Assembly: GCA_001600355.1 (NCBI GenBank)
Contig: BCJU01000003.1
Span: 1,926,519 to 1,990,518 of the forward strand
DNA length: 64,000 nucleotides
Origin: Meira nashicola
Lineage: Eukaryota; Basidiomycota; Exobasidiomycetes; Exobasidiales; Brachybasidiaceae
Direction: 5' to 3'
Below, one piece after another: positions 33,759 through 45,745 of the stretch. A model generated the notes under the pieces. That model saw only the letters and a program-made list of their open reading frames with translations. It did no database searches and was not told the DNA's origin. Position 1 is the stretch's first letter; each line of letters opens with the position of its first letter. Position numbers and translations under genes: made by a program.

Positions 33759-35699
33759 CTAAGGAAACGATTCAATAAATTTCTTCACAGCCACATAAGC
33801 ACGAGCTCTACGAAGCCATGGGATAACTTCTGCTGGCATTTGTACTTCCCGTGTTCCTTTGGCATGTAAGTCATTTATCATTGAATGTAACCATTGTGAC
33901 CTATTACGATCGTATATCGCACGAGGACAACGCAAAAGTGCGCGTTTCACTGCATCATCACCAATCAGTAAACCTACAACTGAAACTTGTCCGTTCTCTC
34001 TAGCGTTTTCGGTTTGAGTCTCGGGACGTTCCTTGCTATCAAGGCCATACATGGCCACCACACAACCATAAGGAGTATTCTCGGCCACGACATAAACAAT
34101 TTGCATGTCTAACATGCCTGAAGCATAAACCATTGGTAAAACGTTACCGAGAGCTCTTCTTGCCCTTCTTGCGCTCCAACCACGCAATTTACGTTGTAAT
34201 TCGTCTGTTTCCAAAGGTTTACGGGTTTTATCCATTCCTAGCTCATCTTGTAAAACTAAAGCATGACAAACTTGTCCATATTCACCTGGCGTCATGGTGC
34301 TAACTTTTTTCAAAGTTCGATGAAAATGAAATGCGCTTACGCCAAAATCGGAAGAATATTGTTTCAACGTTTTCTTTTTCATTATGCCATCTACGTCTTC
34401 TGATTCTCCCAAAATTGCCGCTCTTGTCATGTGTCGTAAGCATTCACCTACCGCCAAAACACATGCATCTGCTACGCCTTGCGTTCCAGGCTTACAACGT
34501 TTGCATGCTCGATATCCTGCTTTTTCAGCTTTCATTGCCGCATCGGGAAACAAAAAGTATATCACCTTTGAACGTTCCGGTTGTTTGGATGCACACGAAG
34601 GCCGACAATAAATTCGCGTAGATTGGGCACCATAAACGAAATGACTGTCAGCAAGGTGCGACCTGCGAACGATAGCATTCCATCTTGTTTCTTCCGATCG
34701 AAAATCATTCGTATATTGTCCTTGATTGTCTGCAATATCTATATTGGACGTACTCGAAGATGCAATTTTACGTAGAGAATCGCTCGTGCTTGCCAAATTT
34801 TTCAAACCGTTCATTATCGTAGAGCCATAGAGATGATGATTGACGTCATTGAAGCTTCTGCCCTGCCATGGATGATCATTTGAATCTGCAAAGAGCGGCG
34901 GGTGTTGTTCTTTAGGAAATACTGTACTAGGATGATCTAATTGAGCATTTGAGTTCGCACTTTGTCTTCTACCTGTGACAATGCTAGCTGCAGAAGTATT
35001 ACTGCTACTATCATTTGCCTCATTTTGACGTTTTTGTGGTACCATTGATTGCCTTTGAGAAGCGACAGCCTGCCCAAAAACAGCATAATGTGAGGATGCA
35101 TTGTTAAATTCTGACGGATTTGCGTCCAATCTCTGCACACCACGGTCCATCGCTTCTGCAAAACCACAAATGCACTGAGATTGACCCATCATACCACAAA
35201 CGCATACAGTTGGTCTGTTGTTAAAGAATAATTGAGATGCTTGCGAGGCTTGTACGTTACTATGATGCAAGAGATCATTGGGCTGGTGATCGGGCGGTTG
35301 AAGTGCATGCACTTGACCTTGACCTGCTGAAAAGTCGTTGTACAAATCATGTGTTGGATGGTTGAAGTGAGTGGGAAATGAGTGCTGCGAATTCGTTGTT
35401 GGATAAAGATTAGCTGTCGAGTCGTTCATCGGCCTGAATGCGTTTTGATCGTGGTCGCTTTTTATGATTCGAGCATCTTGATTGACTAGGTCAGGTACCG
35501 AGTTGATTGTGTCATTCGCATACGATTGTATGTTTTGCATCCCATAATGATCAGGAAATGAATGTTCTCTGACATTTATGCTTGGATCGATATTTGTTGA
35601 TGTTCGAGAAGACTGGTTGTTGCCTGGTGATGTAGAAGAAGAGGAAGAAGCATGATTGATGATTGATTGCCTTGATTGCTTCCAATTACCAGGTCTCAT
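33759..35699 (-). CDS. Ada-type methyl-phosphotriester/AraC-like protein lacking the alkyltransferase active site
   Basis: 646 residues. The first 340 are disordered (Asn, Gln, Ser, His) with a Cys cluster VCVCGMMGQSQCICGF. The Ada zinc domain follows: TRIYCRPSC (Cys365, Cys369) and GYRACKRC (Cys399, Cys402). In bacterial Ada the first of these Cys takes a methyl group from DNA phosphotriesters. An AraC-like helix-turn-helix follows (KQYSSDFGVSAFHFHRTL). The C-terminus has a stretch like the N-terminal ribonuclease-like part of Ada/MGMT (VVGLLIGDDAVKRALLRCP) but stops before any PCHRV active site. It may act as an alkylation-responsive regulator rather than an O6-methylguanine repair enzyme. 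Nuclear site is inferred. Confidence 0.8.
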   Translation of the reverse strand: MRPGNWKQSRQSIINHASSSSSTSPGNNQSSRTSTNIDPSINVREHSFPDHYGMQNIQSYANDTINSVPDLVNQDARIIKSDHDQNAFRPMNDSTANLYPTTNSQHSFPTHFNHPTHDLYNDFSAGQGQVHALQPPDHQPNDLLHHSNVQASQASQLFFNNRPTVCVCGMMGQSQCICGFAEAMDRGVQRLDANPSEFNNASSHYAVFGQAVASQRQSMVPQKRQNEANDSSSNTSAASIVTGRRQSANSNAQLDHPSTVFPKEQHPPLFADSNDHPWQGRSFNDVNHHLYGSTIMNGLKNLASTSDSLRKIASSSTSNIDIADNQGQYTNDFRSEETRWNAIVRRSHLADSHFVYGAQSTRIYCRPSCASKQPERSKVIYFLFPDAAMKAEKAGYRACKRCKPGTQGVADACVLAVGECLRHMTRAAILGESEDVDGIMKKKTLKQYSSDFGVSAFHFHRTLKKVSTMTPGEYGQVCHALVLQDELGMDKTRKPLETDELQRKLRGWSARRARRALGNVLPMVYASGMLDMQIVYVVAENTPYGCVVAMYGLDSKERPETQTENARENGQVSVVGLLIGDDAVKRALLRCPRAIYDRNRSQWLHSMINDLHAKGTREVQMPAEVIPWLRRARAYVAVKKFIESFP

Positions 35700-38387
35700 T
35701 CTGCGGACTCAGCGTACAATCAGCAAGTGAGACTATCACCACTTCCTCGATAACAATTTCTCCAAGTGGAAGAAGAGTTGATCCTGATTCTATGCCTGTT
35801 ATCGTTATGATTGTTGCTGTTGATGAATAAGCTTGGGAGATATAAAGGTAAAGTGACTGTCAACGTGAAACAAAGAATGATCCTTAAAGCGCGCTGGATT
35901 GAATCTCGAGCTCGAACCTTTCTTTCGAAAGAACAGATCTTTTTCTGTATAAATCCGGAAGTAACGTGAAGCAGTGAAGAGAGCGAGATGGAGTTGCTGT
36001 ATAATAATAATAAAAAGTCGAAGTCAAGAAAGAAGAATTCGGTCATCAAGTGGAAGAGAATGAGGAGATGTTAGTACTTTTGCATTTGTCTTCATCGACA
36101 TCATGACAGATTTTCATGGAACAGCTCCGGTCTATCAACTGGACTTCCCCCTTGCCAATCCGATTTGAGATGGACAAAATAGATAGCGAATGCGAGTGTC
36201 ACAAAAGCGCGACAGTACAGTACTTCCGCAACTATTCGCATTTATCGTCATGAGTTCCGAGGCGCAATTTTACTCACCGTCTCATCAGTTTCGGAGTAGC
36301 TTTGTTTACATAAAAGAAACAATAGCAAGTAAACAATAGCTGAAATAGAATGATATTGTTCTACCGATAACTTAGGTACGAACTTATCGATTGCAAAGAT
36401 GACAGTCTGCTTCCTTTTCACGTATGTATGAGAGGAAGAAACTGAATTTTCAGAATTTGTCAAGTATCCATGAATGTGATGATTGTAGTTATGTTTGAGT
36501 ACTTTCTCTCCAATCACCAAACAGTAAAATGCATAATTGAATCAAGCCAAAAGGTTGATCAGATCTTGCTTTCTCCTTGTTCTTCTTCTCATAAGCAGAG
36601 AAACTGTCAAAATGCTTAATTAAGTCAATTGTTGTCGCAATTTCTTTTTCTGTGGAATTATTTGGTCCTGCAGGAAAAGGTGAGAGTGATGTATGTACTT
36701 TCAGCACATTCATCGAGAAAAGAGGATGCATGTAAGATGAAAGACAAGATTAGGACTGGTTAGCATACATGTAGTGTGTACGAACAAGGCGCGTTACTAC
36801 TTTAGTCTCGCATGCAGATTTTCCTCCCCAATTATCTCTTATGCATAAAGATTAGAATTTTTACTCTACCACCATAAAGTAAGCAAGTATGTGTGTACTA
36901 ACACTTGAAGCTTAATCGCTCTAGCGAAAGAACTTTGAATGCGGCCCCGACTAAACCATTTCAATCCTATTTCCTATCAAACCACTTTCCCCAAAATTGC
37001 TGTCAATCGTGCAGCTCATTCTTTTTCTTTTTTGAAACACATTGCAAGACTTTGTAAACAATTTCGGTCCGCTTCGGTAGAATTATTTAGCGAAAATAGA
37101 GCTCCGATTCTTTTTTTAACCCACTTGATCTAATTTATTTCGAGTTTAAAAAGCCAAATTATTTTTCGGATGCATTTTTATTCTTTCTAAACTAGGTTAT
37201 TGCGCTGTTTTTCATTAAACAAGATGTGAATTGAGATTGATCTTGTTTTAGCTTGATCGAAGCGTAGAATAGCAAGAGGCTTGTCGCACTCCTGAGAAAG
37301 CGCATTCTACATACAAAAAGATCTACCATACATGCATCCTCCTCGAGCGCAATAAAGTAAAAATATGCAAATCGAAAAAAAGACCCCACCGCTATTATAA
37401 AGAATCCTTCAATTCAACACTCTTACTTTCCTAAAAAGAGAATTGAGGAAAGAGATTGCCTATCTCAGAATCAAAGACTGGACATAGAATTCTGGTTTTA
37501 GTGTTGTAAAGGCAAAATTACAGCGTGTATTTACCTCCGGATTTCTGCGCTTCTTTCGTTATTCGGAAAAAGCTTGCGTCGAGCACGATATAATTTCATT
37601 CTCCGCCTTGTTTTTTTTTTTGTTTACTGACTTTCATGTATGTACAATTGCACTTTCTCCTTCATTCGGAAAGTTAATCTTTTGCCTCCGTGTGAATGTG
37701 CAACTTAGGTTGTAGGTAGATCAAAGTGGGCACATATACTTGCGTAGAATGCATATACTTCCATGCGGCGGCCAAAAAAAGTGTATACTCATTGCAACAC
37801 ACATGCATGGCTTACAATTTCAAGTCAGAATGTATCTATTGAAAGAATGCTTTTTTACCGTGTACATATGTTTTATATGTCTGGATGTATGTGTGCATGT
37901 ACATCTCCTCTACAAATCCACCGCGACCGCACGACGAATTTGATTAGGAGAGCAATTTATGGTAATCCTACCTTTTAATGTATTTTTCTCGATCAGGCAC
38001 AAAAACGCACAAAATCAATTCTACGCACAACTAACTTTTTACCGTTTTTTGTACTCTAAGGCAAGAAACTAGTCTTTTTTATGAAAGAGCAAGTTATGGT
38101 TTTAGTCTCTCTACCCATCAGATCGGCCAATTTTTAGGGCAAATAGACTAAACTAGCACTATCCCCCGATCTTGCGTGCGGTCCCCTACGCGCTTATTTC
38201 TTCAGAAAATAACTACCCACTTCTGTTATGGGAAAATTCATGCAAATGCATATTAAACTTTTATGTACAGAATGATAAGGTCCAGGGGTAATCAATAGAA
38301 GAATTATACGTAAGGAATACAAAAAAAAATGATTGGGTAAATAAGAATTATACATGTTAACATGTTTATCTGATAAATGAAAGATGA
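35700..38387. other. Long gene-poor region
   Basis: About 2.7 kb between two minus-strand genes, by far the longest spacer in the window. I find no convincing gene. Candidates are a possible minus-strand exon near 36525-36673 and scattered frames under 110 codons without domains. It contains AT-rich tracts, pyrimidine runs (37610-37622) and one GCCCCG (36944-36949) like the array promoter element. A non-coding RNA or a multi-exon small gene cannot be excluded. Confidence 0.5.
36489..36731 (-). other. Possible exon of an unrecognised gene
   Basis: An 80-codon minus frame whose middle looks protein-like (TEKEIATTIDLIKHFDSFSAY, charged KKNKEKARSD, hydrophobic LIQLCILLFGD). On the minus strand it is preceded by TGCTAAC and a CTTTTCCTGCAG, which could be a branch point and acceptor, and a GTGATT follows GGD. 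No adjoining exon or domain is recognised. Confidence 0.2.
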
Positions 38388-41300
38388 TCAACCTTTGACA
38401 GTTTTGACGTTGGCAGATGCATGCAGTTCAGGTTCTGCACTTAAACGTGCTTTTTTAGCCAGAGAATGAGCTTGACGTAAAGAAGATTTAATCTGTAAGG
38501 AGATTTGCCAATTTTGCGCCATCTTTTTTGCTCTACAAATAGCAAGGACAGCAAAAGCTACAGATCTGAATCTTTTTAATGGTAATGATTGTTGATTGTC
38601 TGGTATTTTTCTTTGTTGCTTCTTTAATCGTGATTGATAATCTCCGCGACTGTTTTCTATGTCTGCCAAAAATCGTACAGTGGCTTCTTCATTAAGCTCC
38701 AAACCTCCTACTAATCCTAACAAATACTTCTTTTGATGGATTAAATCTTCACGTAAATCACTTTCTCGCATAAACTTGGCCTTTTCATATCGTATCTGCA
38801 ACAATAATCCTCGACATTCTGATTGATGTCTAGAAGCAGCAGCATATTGAAGAGTTCCATACTCCTCCGATAAACGCGTTAATCGTTTTTCATATCGATT
38901 ACGAATTGCTTCTAATTCATTGCTCTCCGATTGTTTGGCACTCTGTGTTCTTCTTCCACGCAAATCATCCAACTCAATGCCGAATTGACGACTTTCTTCG
39001 CGAACCTTTTTCAAAATAATTTCCAATTGAGCAACATCGTCCAAAATTTCACGTCTTTGCTCGTACACTTGATCTCTTTCATTTTGTACTTTTTCCAAAG
39101 ATCCATTCTGCTTGCGTAATTCATCATGCAATCGTTCAATCGTTTCGACTTGTTCATCAATTTGACGTTGATGAGCTAGCAATGCTTCTTGTGTGCTACG
39201 TAACTCTTCAAATGTATTCAATTGCTTTTGCTGAGTTTGTTGTCTACGGTTGTACAACTCTTGACGCTCTTGCAAGATCGATCTTCGCTCCGTTCGCAGC
39301 CTTCCTACTTCTTGTGCAAATCCATCTACTTTCACTTGAAGAGAATGAACATGCATTGCCAAAGAATCATCAACAGTCGAAGTCTCTCGCAATTCTTCAT
39401 TTAACCTCTCAAACACCGCAACTTTAATCTTCAATTCGTTATTGATTGTCTCAATTTGTACTCGTGTACGTTCAAGTTCACGTTCAACGTCAGATGCTTC
39501 TTGATTCATTTCGCTACGATTTAGCTTGAGTGATTTGAATCGTGCACTTTCTTGCTGAAGATCTGCACTAAAAGCTCCCACCATTCTCCTCGCCCTGCCT
39601 AGATCGTGTAGGGTATTTGTGTGCATCTTCATCACACGCTCTTTCGCCTCCTCTCGTCTTTTGTTCATTTGTTCTTTCTCCTTAAGCAATTCTTTCTTTT
39701 CTGCATCTAATGCTCTTGATTTTTCATCGATACGATCAATATCCAAAGCCCAACGCTCTTTCAACACTTTGAGCTCTTTATTGACCTTTTCCACAACTTG
39801 TTCATTTTGCTGATACGTCAATCGAACGCTTCGACCTAGAGATGATGTTTCACCAATGCTGCTGTTCATTGACATGTTTTGACTTTTATCTAAATCTGTT
39901 GGCAATGAAACATGTGCTTTGCAAGATTTGCATCGAAGTTTTTCCAATCTTCTCAGGATACGCTCTTCATTTCTTTGCATTTGGCTAAGTTGATCTTCCA
40001 AGACCTTCACCTTTTCATTCGATTTCACTAAATCTTTGAATACGTTTGTTTCCTGTAAATTTTCAATCATTTCGTCAACCGCATTACGTGCTGCCTCATT
40101 CTCGTGTCGGAGAACACTCATCTCTCTCTTGATTGCATTCTCGCCCAAAGTTGCTTGACTCTGCATCCAAGAAGCATTACTCAAATCTGCCAAGACAGGA
40201 GGTGAATTAGGTGTATCGACAGGCTTGCGTAAAGCTGCAACGTTGGGATGCAAGGGTGTAATGTCGGCTTCAGAGATATTTCCTTTACTTATCTTGGAGA
40301 ATGAAGGTGATTCCTTTGCGGCAGCTGCTTCTCTAGTCATTGCAAGAGTAGTTTCTAACAAAACAATCTTTTCTCTTAATTGTTGTAATTCCACTGACTC
40401 TTTTGCTTGAGATAATTTGAGCTCTAGAGTCAATCTGTCATTCTCTTTCTCGCTCACAATGATTTCCAAATCGGATACTCTATCATTGGCTTCGTTCAAC
40501 TCTTCTTGTTTTGTTTCTAACTCTGTCTCACGTTCGTTGAAATCCTTTATGAGCGCTTCGTATTCTTCGCGTAATCGATCGTATTCTTCTAATTCGGCCA
40601 CCATATCAGATCGCGATTCTTGCAATTCCGTGATCAAGCTTTCTGCTTCTCTGATTTTCTCGCTATATTCATCTAATCTTGCTTCAGCTAGTCGAAGATC
40701 CTCAAGTAGATCAGCAGCTTCGTTTTCTGGATGAGATTCATCTTTTTTCGCACGTTCAAGTTCTGTACGAATGCGATCCATCTTTGTTTGAGCGGTAGAG
40801 CGTTCATCTTCAAGTTGCTTTTTGAGCCTCTTTGTTTCATCGATTGCTTCTTTCAATTCGATGCTATAGTGATCTTCATCATCTTGTCTTGCATTGCGTT
40901 CCTGTTCCAAGTCTGATTCCAGCTCGTTAATCCTTCCTCGCAAGTGCTCTAGCTCGACGATGGATGTTTGTTCCGTGCTCTTATCAGAATGATCGCGATT
41001 CAAACGTTCAATAACGGATTGTTGTTGTTCCACCTCTCGTTTCAACAAATCCACTTCTCTCTGTAATTCATCCACTTCTTCTGAGTACCTTCCTACATTT
41101 GGGCTACCCATAGGAGTTGTTGAAGGAGTTGAATTTCTCAATTCAAGCTGTTTGTGTAAACGTTCATTGTCAAGTAAAGCACGTTCAAACTCTATTTTGA
41201 ATGAATCTCTTTCTTCTGTCAGTTGTTCGTTCTCTTGCTGCAAAGCTTCGTTCATTTTATGTAAATGACTATGTAGCTTCTTTCCATCAATTCGCACATT

Positions 41301-41774
41301 TGCAGACAAGCTTGTATGAGCAGCTCCAATTCCCGGAAAGCTCGAATTAGGGCGTAATGCTGCTTGATTGGATATTAAAAGATCATTCGTTGATGATTCT
41401 GTGCTAAAAGATGCTTCACTTTTGGCAGGTGTACGTTGAATCATCTTTACCGTAGATGACTTTACATCTGATTTTGAAGTTGAGGAAGAAGTGGAGGAAG
41501 AATTGATAATTTCGGCAAGCTTTCTGGTAGATCGTGGCGTTTTTGACCCTCGTACTTGTTCTTGAATACGTACATTTGGAGTTCCAAGATTTGCTCTCAT
41601 ATAATTTTCCATATAAGATCGACTTTCATCTTCAGAAATGGTTGACATGGAAATTGATGCAATCGAACGACCTTTACGACTCATACCTAAAGATGAATCT
41701 ACTGTATCATCAGCAGCCATATTGGCAGCTATACGCCTTTCCAGATGACCTGGTGACTCAAATGCCATCGCCAT
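38388..41774 (-). CDS. Long coiled-coil spindle-pole-body protein with PACT domain (Pcp1/Spc110/pericentrin-like)
   Basis: 1,128 residues. A disordered Ser/Thr N-terminus (about 150 residues, with SKTPRSTRKLAEIINSSS) is followed by about 800 residues of heptad-rich coiled coil (for example ENEQLTEERDSFKIEFERAL) with one interruption holding Cys-x2-Cys (LRCKSCKAHV). The C-terminus has a PACT-type module: LLLQIRYEKAKFMRESDLRE, LIHQKKYLLGLVGGLE, and then FRSVAFAVLAICRAKKMAQNW, which matches the family's hydrophobic/Arg helix. Such proteins anchor gamma-tubulin complexes at the spindle pole body through calmodulin-linked PACT domains. A divergent CM1-like stretch may lie near residues 165-215. 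Other coiled-coil scaffolds are possible. Confidence 0.75.
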   Translation of the reverse strand: MAMAFESPGHLERRIAANMAADDTVDSSLGMSRKGRSIASISMSTISEDESRSYMENYMRANLGTPNVRIQEQVRGSKTPRSTRKLAEIINSSSTSSSTSKSDVKSSTVKMIQRTPAKSEASFSTESSTNDLLISNQAALRPNSSFPGIGAAHTSLSANVRIDGKKLHSHLHKMNEALQQENEQLTEERDSFKIEFERALLDNERLHKQLELRNSTPSTTPMGSPNVGRYSEEVDELQREVDLLKREVEQQQSVIERLNRDHSDKSTEQTSIVELEHLRGRINELESDLEQERNARQDDEDHYSIELKEAIDETKRLKKQLEDERSTAQTKMDRIRTELERAKKDESHPENEAADLLEDLRLAEARLDEYSEKIREAESLITELQESRSDMVAELEEYDRLREEYEALIKDFNERETELETKQEELNEANDRVSDLEIIVSEKENDRLTLELKLSQAKESVELQQLREKIVLLETTLAMTREAAAAKESPSFSKISKGNISEADITPLHPNVAALRKPVDTPNSPPVLADLSNASWMQSQATLGENAIKREMSVLRHENEAARNAVDEMIENLQETNVFKDLVKSNEKVKVLEDQLSQMQRNEERILRRLEKLRCKSCKAHVSLPTDLDKSQNMSMNSSIGETSSLGRSVRLTYQQNEQVVEKVNKELKVLKERWALDIDRIDEKSRALDAEKKELLKEKEQMNKRREEAKERVMKMHTNTLHDLGRARRMVGAFSADLQQESARFKSLKLNRSEMNQEASDVERELERTRVQIETINNELKIKVAVFERLNEELRETSTVDDSLAMHVHSLQVKVDGFAQEVGRLRTERRSILQERQELYNRRQQTQQKQLNTFEELRSTQEALLAHQRQIDEQVETIERLHDELRKQNGSLEKVQNERDQVYEQRREILDDVAQLEIILKKVREESRQFGIELDDLRGRRTQSAKQSESNELEAIRNRYEKRLTRLSEEYGTLQYAAASRHQSECRGLLLQIRYEKAKFMRESDLREDLIHQKKYLLGLVGGLELNEEATVRFLADIENSRGDYQSRLKKQQRKIPDNQQSLPLKRFRSVAFAVLAICRAKKMAQNWQISLQIKSSLRQAHSLAKKARLSAEPELHASANVKTVKG

Positions 41775-42835
41775 TTTGCATCAACGATCCGATCCGTGAA
41801 TGCATATAAAGTTGATGAGAGAATGAAGATATTGAAACAATCAGACCAACACTCAATGCAGCCTGCATAATAATTATTAAGGGTGTTTTGGACGCGTTGA
41901 ACACGTGCAAATCTTCAGCTTGACTAATTAGATTTCCTCCACGCGCCACTAATTGGAGCAAGTCTTATTTGCCCTCTGTAAGTATGCTTGCACTAAAATC
42001 ACAATAACGGGTATAATAAATTTGACAAAGAAGTCAAAAGGGTGATGAAATATCGATTGATTGTGACATTTGTCAAAGATATATCTCAAAGCTCAAAGAT
42101 TCACTCAATCCTGCCCTAAATGTCTTGTCTGTAGAACTTGTCTTAATCGGTCCGAATTGGTGTTGCTTTAATTAACGCGTAAGAAAGGTGCATTTCCTCC
42201 GCGTGGCGCTGCGCTAGGGTGGGTGCATATCCGAAATTCAGACCAATTCGGGTCTAGGAAAATCAGAAAGTGTTGTTCTTTTTGTTTTGCAGAAAGCAAT
42301 TAATTTTGACTTCAAAGTCTAAAAAACTCGAATATATAAATAGGGATACTTATCGGGGGTACAAAAGTGGAATAGGGCAATTGTGCCCCAATTTTTATGG
42401 AGCAGTACTTGGCAAAATAAAACATTTTGTTGAAATTTGATACACAGCCCGTCCGATTGGAGAAGTCAAAATCGGTCGAGGAGGACTTAGAACAATGATT
42501 GAGATAAAAGAAAAAGCAGTTTATGTTTTGAAGGGCGGCTATTGGGCAGACAGCCTTACATAAATGTCTATTAATCAAAGGTTGATCTTTCTGATCGAGG
42601 AGGAGGAATTGAGAGCGTGCCTCGATGCGCATCTTTGTCCCTCTTTGACTTTGCTCAGCTTTTTGTTTACCCTTTTTAAATCTTTACCACCACCATCATC
42701 ATTAACATCTCCTCGTTTTGCTTTTCAACGCAATTATTGCTTCTTGATCCAATCTTCAAACAAGAAGTCGAGGATCATCATAAAGCCATAATCGTAAACT
42801 ACATCAACCTTTCTCAACAACTTTAATCAAACAAT
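41775..42835. promoter_or_regulatory. Divergent spacer between the PACT gene and histone H4
   Basis: About 1.06 kb holding both promoters. It includes a GC-rich stretch near 42198-42222 (CGCGTGGCGCTGCGC) in an otherwise A+T-rich region. No H3 gene is found next to H4, although fungal H3 and H4 often form divergent pairs. Confidence 0.5.
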
Positions 42836-43485
<650 letters not shown>

Positions 43486-43671
43486 TTTAAAGCCCTTAAT
43501 CATAACAATGCTGTGAATTACAGTCATTCGTCAACTACTTCTCTGTATCATCTATCTCTCTCTCTCTTCTTTTTCTCCCCAATATTCATAGCATGATGAA
43601 ATCAACATCATATTTCTATTATATCGTAATTTCACTGTGCGAGCATCTAAATTAGAGAGGAAAACATACGA

Positions 43672-45444
43672 TTAAAATTGCAATGCCAAAGTCTTTGCTT
43701 CACCGAGCAAAACGGAACCTTTGCCTTCTGCTGATACACGAATTTCGACGCGGACAGAGTTCTTTTGGATTGCCTCCTTGGGAACGACAACTTTTGCCAA
43801 CTCTTTTGAAGGTTTAGTAACAACTGTACGGACTTCGATGTATTTGTCTTCCTCATCAAGATCTTCATCATCTTCGTCTTCATCTTCATCCTTTGGCCTT
43901 TCAACCTTGTCAACGCGAACGGATTCATCACCTTCGTATAGATTGATCAAAGCACTACTTCCTTGAACTGATAGAGTGAAAGCACGTCTTGCTGGCAAAG
44001 GTGTTCCGGTTGGAATGAGAGGTACGAACAATTTACCGTCAATGACACGTCTATTAACTTCTTCTGCATTTCCGTTTGATAAAGATGAACCACTTGTACT
44101 AGGGTCACTGACGACTAATCCGATTGGTTTTGTAAGAGAGCGAACTTGAAGTTCTTTGATCTCGTTAGGATGTGCCAAAGGGAGACTTGTCAAATGACGA
44201 TGCTCTGGTGCAGATTCTTCGGCTGTAGCGATTGCTTGTGCATGAATTGCGCAACCACGAGCGATTGCTTGATCAGCATCGATAGAATCAGTCAAATGCG
44301 TTCTTTCGGGAAAGTATGCCTCTAGGTTATCCTTCAAGCCTTGTAAACGTGATGTTCCTCCCACTAAGATCACTTCATCAACATGAGCAGATTGTAGTCC
44401 AGCTTTTTGTAATGCTTTGCCGCATAAAGATTGTACTTCATCCCATACTTTTCTAGCGCAAATATCAATTCGTAATCTGTTGACCGGATTACTGAAATCG
44501 ACACCATCTGCCAAACTTTCTATACTGATTTGTGCACTATTACTTGCACTTAATGTACGTTTGGTTTGTTCCACAGCATTGCGTAATTTAGCCCAAGCAC
44601 GATGATTGCTTGCCTCGATCGGAACTTTGGTCTTCTTTGTGAATTCTTTGGAAAGGTATGTGGCCAATGCATCATCAATCGTAATTCCACCAACGGAAGG
44701 ATTGATTTCGGTAGCCAACAATGTATACAAACCGCTTCTTGCGTGAACAAGTGTAATAGCGGTTGATGTACCTCCTACATCAACCACAAGTACAGTACGA
44801 TCCAATTCAGAGCCTGGTAGATAAGCTTGACCTTCTTCACCATCAGGATGGCTTGGCAATTGAGATCCTTGAGGAGATGTGAGTTTGTATGCGGTTAAAG
44901 CAGCGGCAGGTGCGGGAATCAATTGTAAAACGATTAATCCAGCTTCGGTAGCAGCAGCTTTAAGTGCTTCTTGTTGTTTAGGTAAATAATTCAATGGAAC
45001 GCTCAAAACAGCACCAGCGATTGGAACACCAGACAAAAAATCTTTTGCGGTCAAGAATAAAGATCGAATATAACGAACGGCAACATCATGTGCTGATAAA
45101 ACTGTTTCCTTTCCGTCAATTTGAACGCGGAAAGAAGGAACTCCGTTCACATCAACGACGGGTGAAGAATTCCTCTGTTTGTCAGCTTCGGAAAGCTCAC
45201 TATAAGAACGACCGAGTAAATTGATGAATTTATCAATCACATTTGCGCTATTTCTGACCAATTGAGGTGTAGCTTGATTTCCTAGGTACACTTGATCACC
45301 ATCAAATGCAATTCGGGTTGCTAATTGACGTTCACCATCTTCGTTTGCAATCACATCTGCACGACCATGTTGATTGATACATGCGATCGAACCATACGAT
45401 TGTCCAAGGTTAATACCAATCACAGCACCAGCCGATTCAGTCAT
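43672..45444 (-). CDS. SSZ1: Hsp70-like ribosome-associated complex protein Ssz1
   Basis: 590 residues. Ssz1 is an atypical Hsp70 that pairs with zuotin on ribosomes and stimulates Ssb in folding nascent chains. The ATPase domain is present: VIGINLGQSYGSIACIN, then VLVVDVGGTSTAITL and EVILVGGTSRLQGL. The Gly-Ile-Asn-Leu-Gly start (Asn for the usual Asp-Leu-Gly) and the very short substrate domain with an acidic insert (DEDEDEDDEDLDEEDKY) are Ssz1 hallmarks. The ATG at 45444 begins MTESAG, next to the ATPase fold; the longer open frame upstream is untranslated. A 301-bp divergent spacer separates it from the Tan1-like gene. Confidence 0.9.
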   Translation of the reverse strand: MTESAGAVIGINLGQSYGSIACINQHGRADVIANEDGERQLATRIAFDGDQVYLGNQATPQLVRNSANVIDKFINLLGRSYSELSEADKQRNSSPVVDVNGVPSFRVQIDGKETVLSAHDVAVRYIRSLFLTAKDFLSGVPIAGAVLSVPLNYLPKQQEALKAAATEAGLIVLQLIPAPAAALTAYKLTSPQGSQLPSHPDGEEGQAYLPGSELDRTVLVVDVGGTSTAITLVHARSGLYTLLATEINPSVGGITIDDALATYLSKEFTKKTKVPIEASNHRAWAKLRNAVEQTKRTLSASNSAQISIESLADGVDFSNPVNRLRIDICARKVWDEVQSLCGKALQKAGLQSAHVDEVILVGGTSRLQGLKDNLEAYFPERTHLTDSIDADQAIARGCAIHAQAIATAEESAPEHRHLTSLPLAHPNEIKELQVRSLTKPIGLVVSDPSTSGSSLSNGNAEEVNRRVIDGKLFVPLIPTGTPLPARRAFTLSVQGSSALINLYEGDESVRVDKVERPKDEDEDEDDEDLDEEDKYIEVRTVVTKPSKELAKVVVPKEAIQKNSVRVEIRVSAEGKGSVLLGEAKTLALQF

Positions 45445-45745
45445 TTTTGTTAATTGTATGTATGTTGGAAAATGAGAATGATTGGAAGTATAAAACGCTT
45501 TCTTCTTAAACCGCTTTGATTTCAAGAATTTTGATTTGGGCTAATTGTGATAGACAGCTCAAGCGCCGACGCCGCGCCCGCTTTACTACAAACACTTTTT
45601 TCATGCATCCGCATGAGCACTTTTTTTGGAAGAAACTTTCTGGCCTTGAACTGTGGCTCTCAGCACGTGATACTGAGAACAATACTTGCATTCGAAGATG
45701 CATTTATACTCATCATTTGACCACCTTCCGACCACCTTCAGACCA
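45445..45745. promoter_or_regulatory. Divergent promoter region of SSZ1 and the Tan1-like gene
   Basis: A 301-bp spacer between opposite starts, with a GC-rich CAAGCGCCGACGCCGCGCCC near 45559. Both genes concern translation, so shared control is plausible but unproven. Confidence 0.45.
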
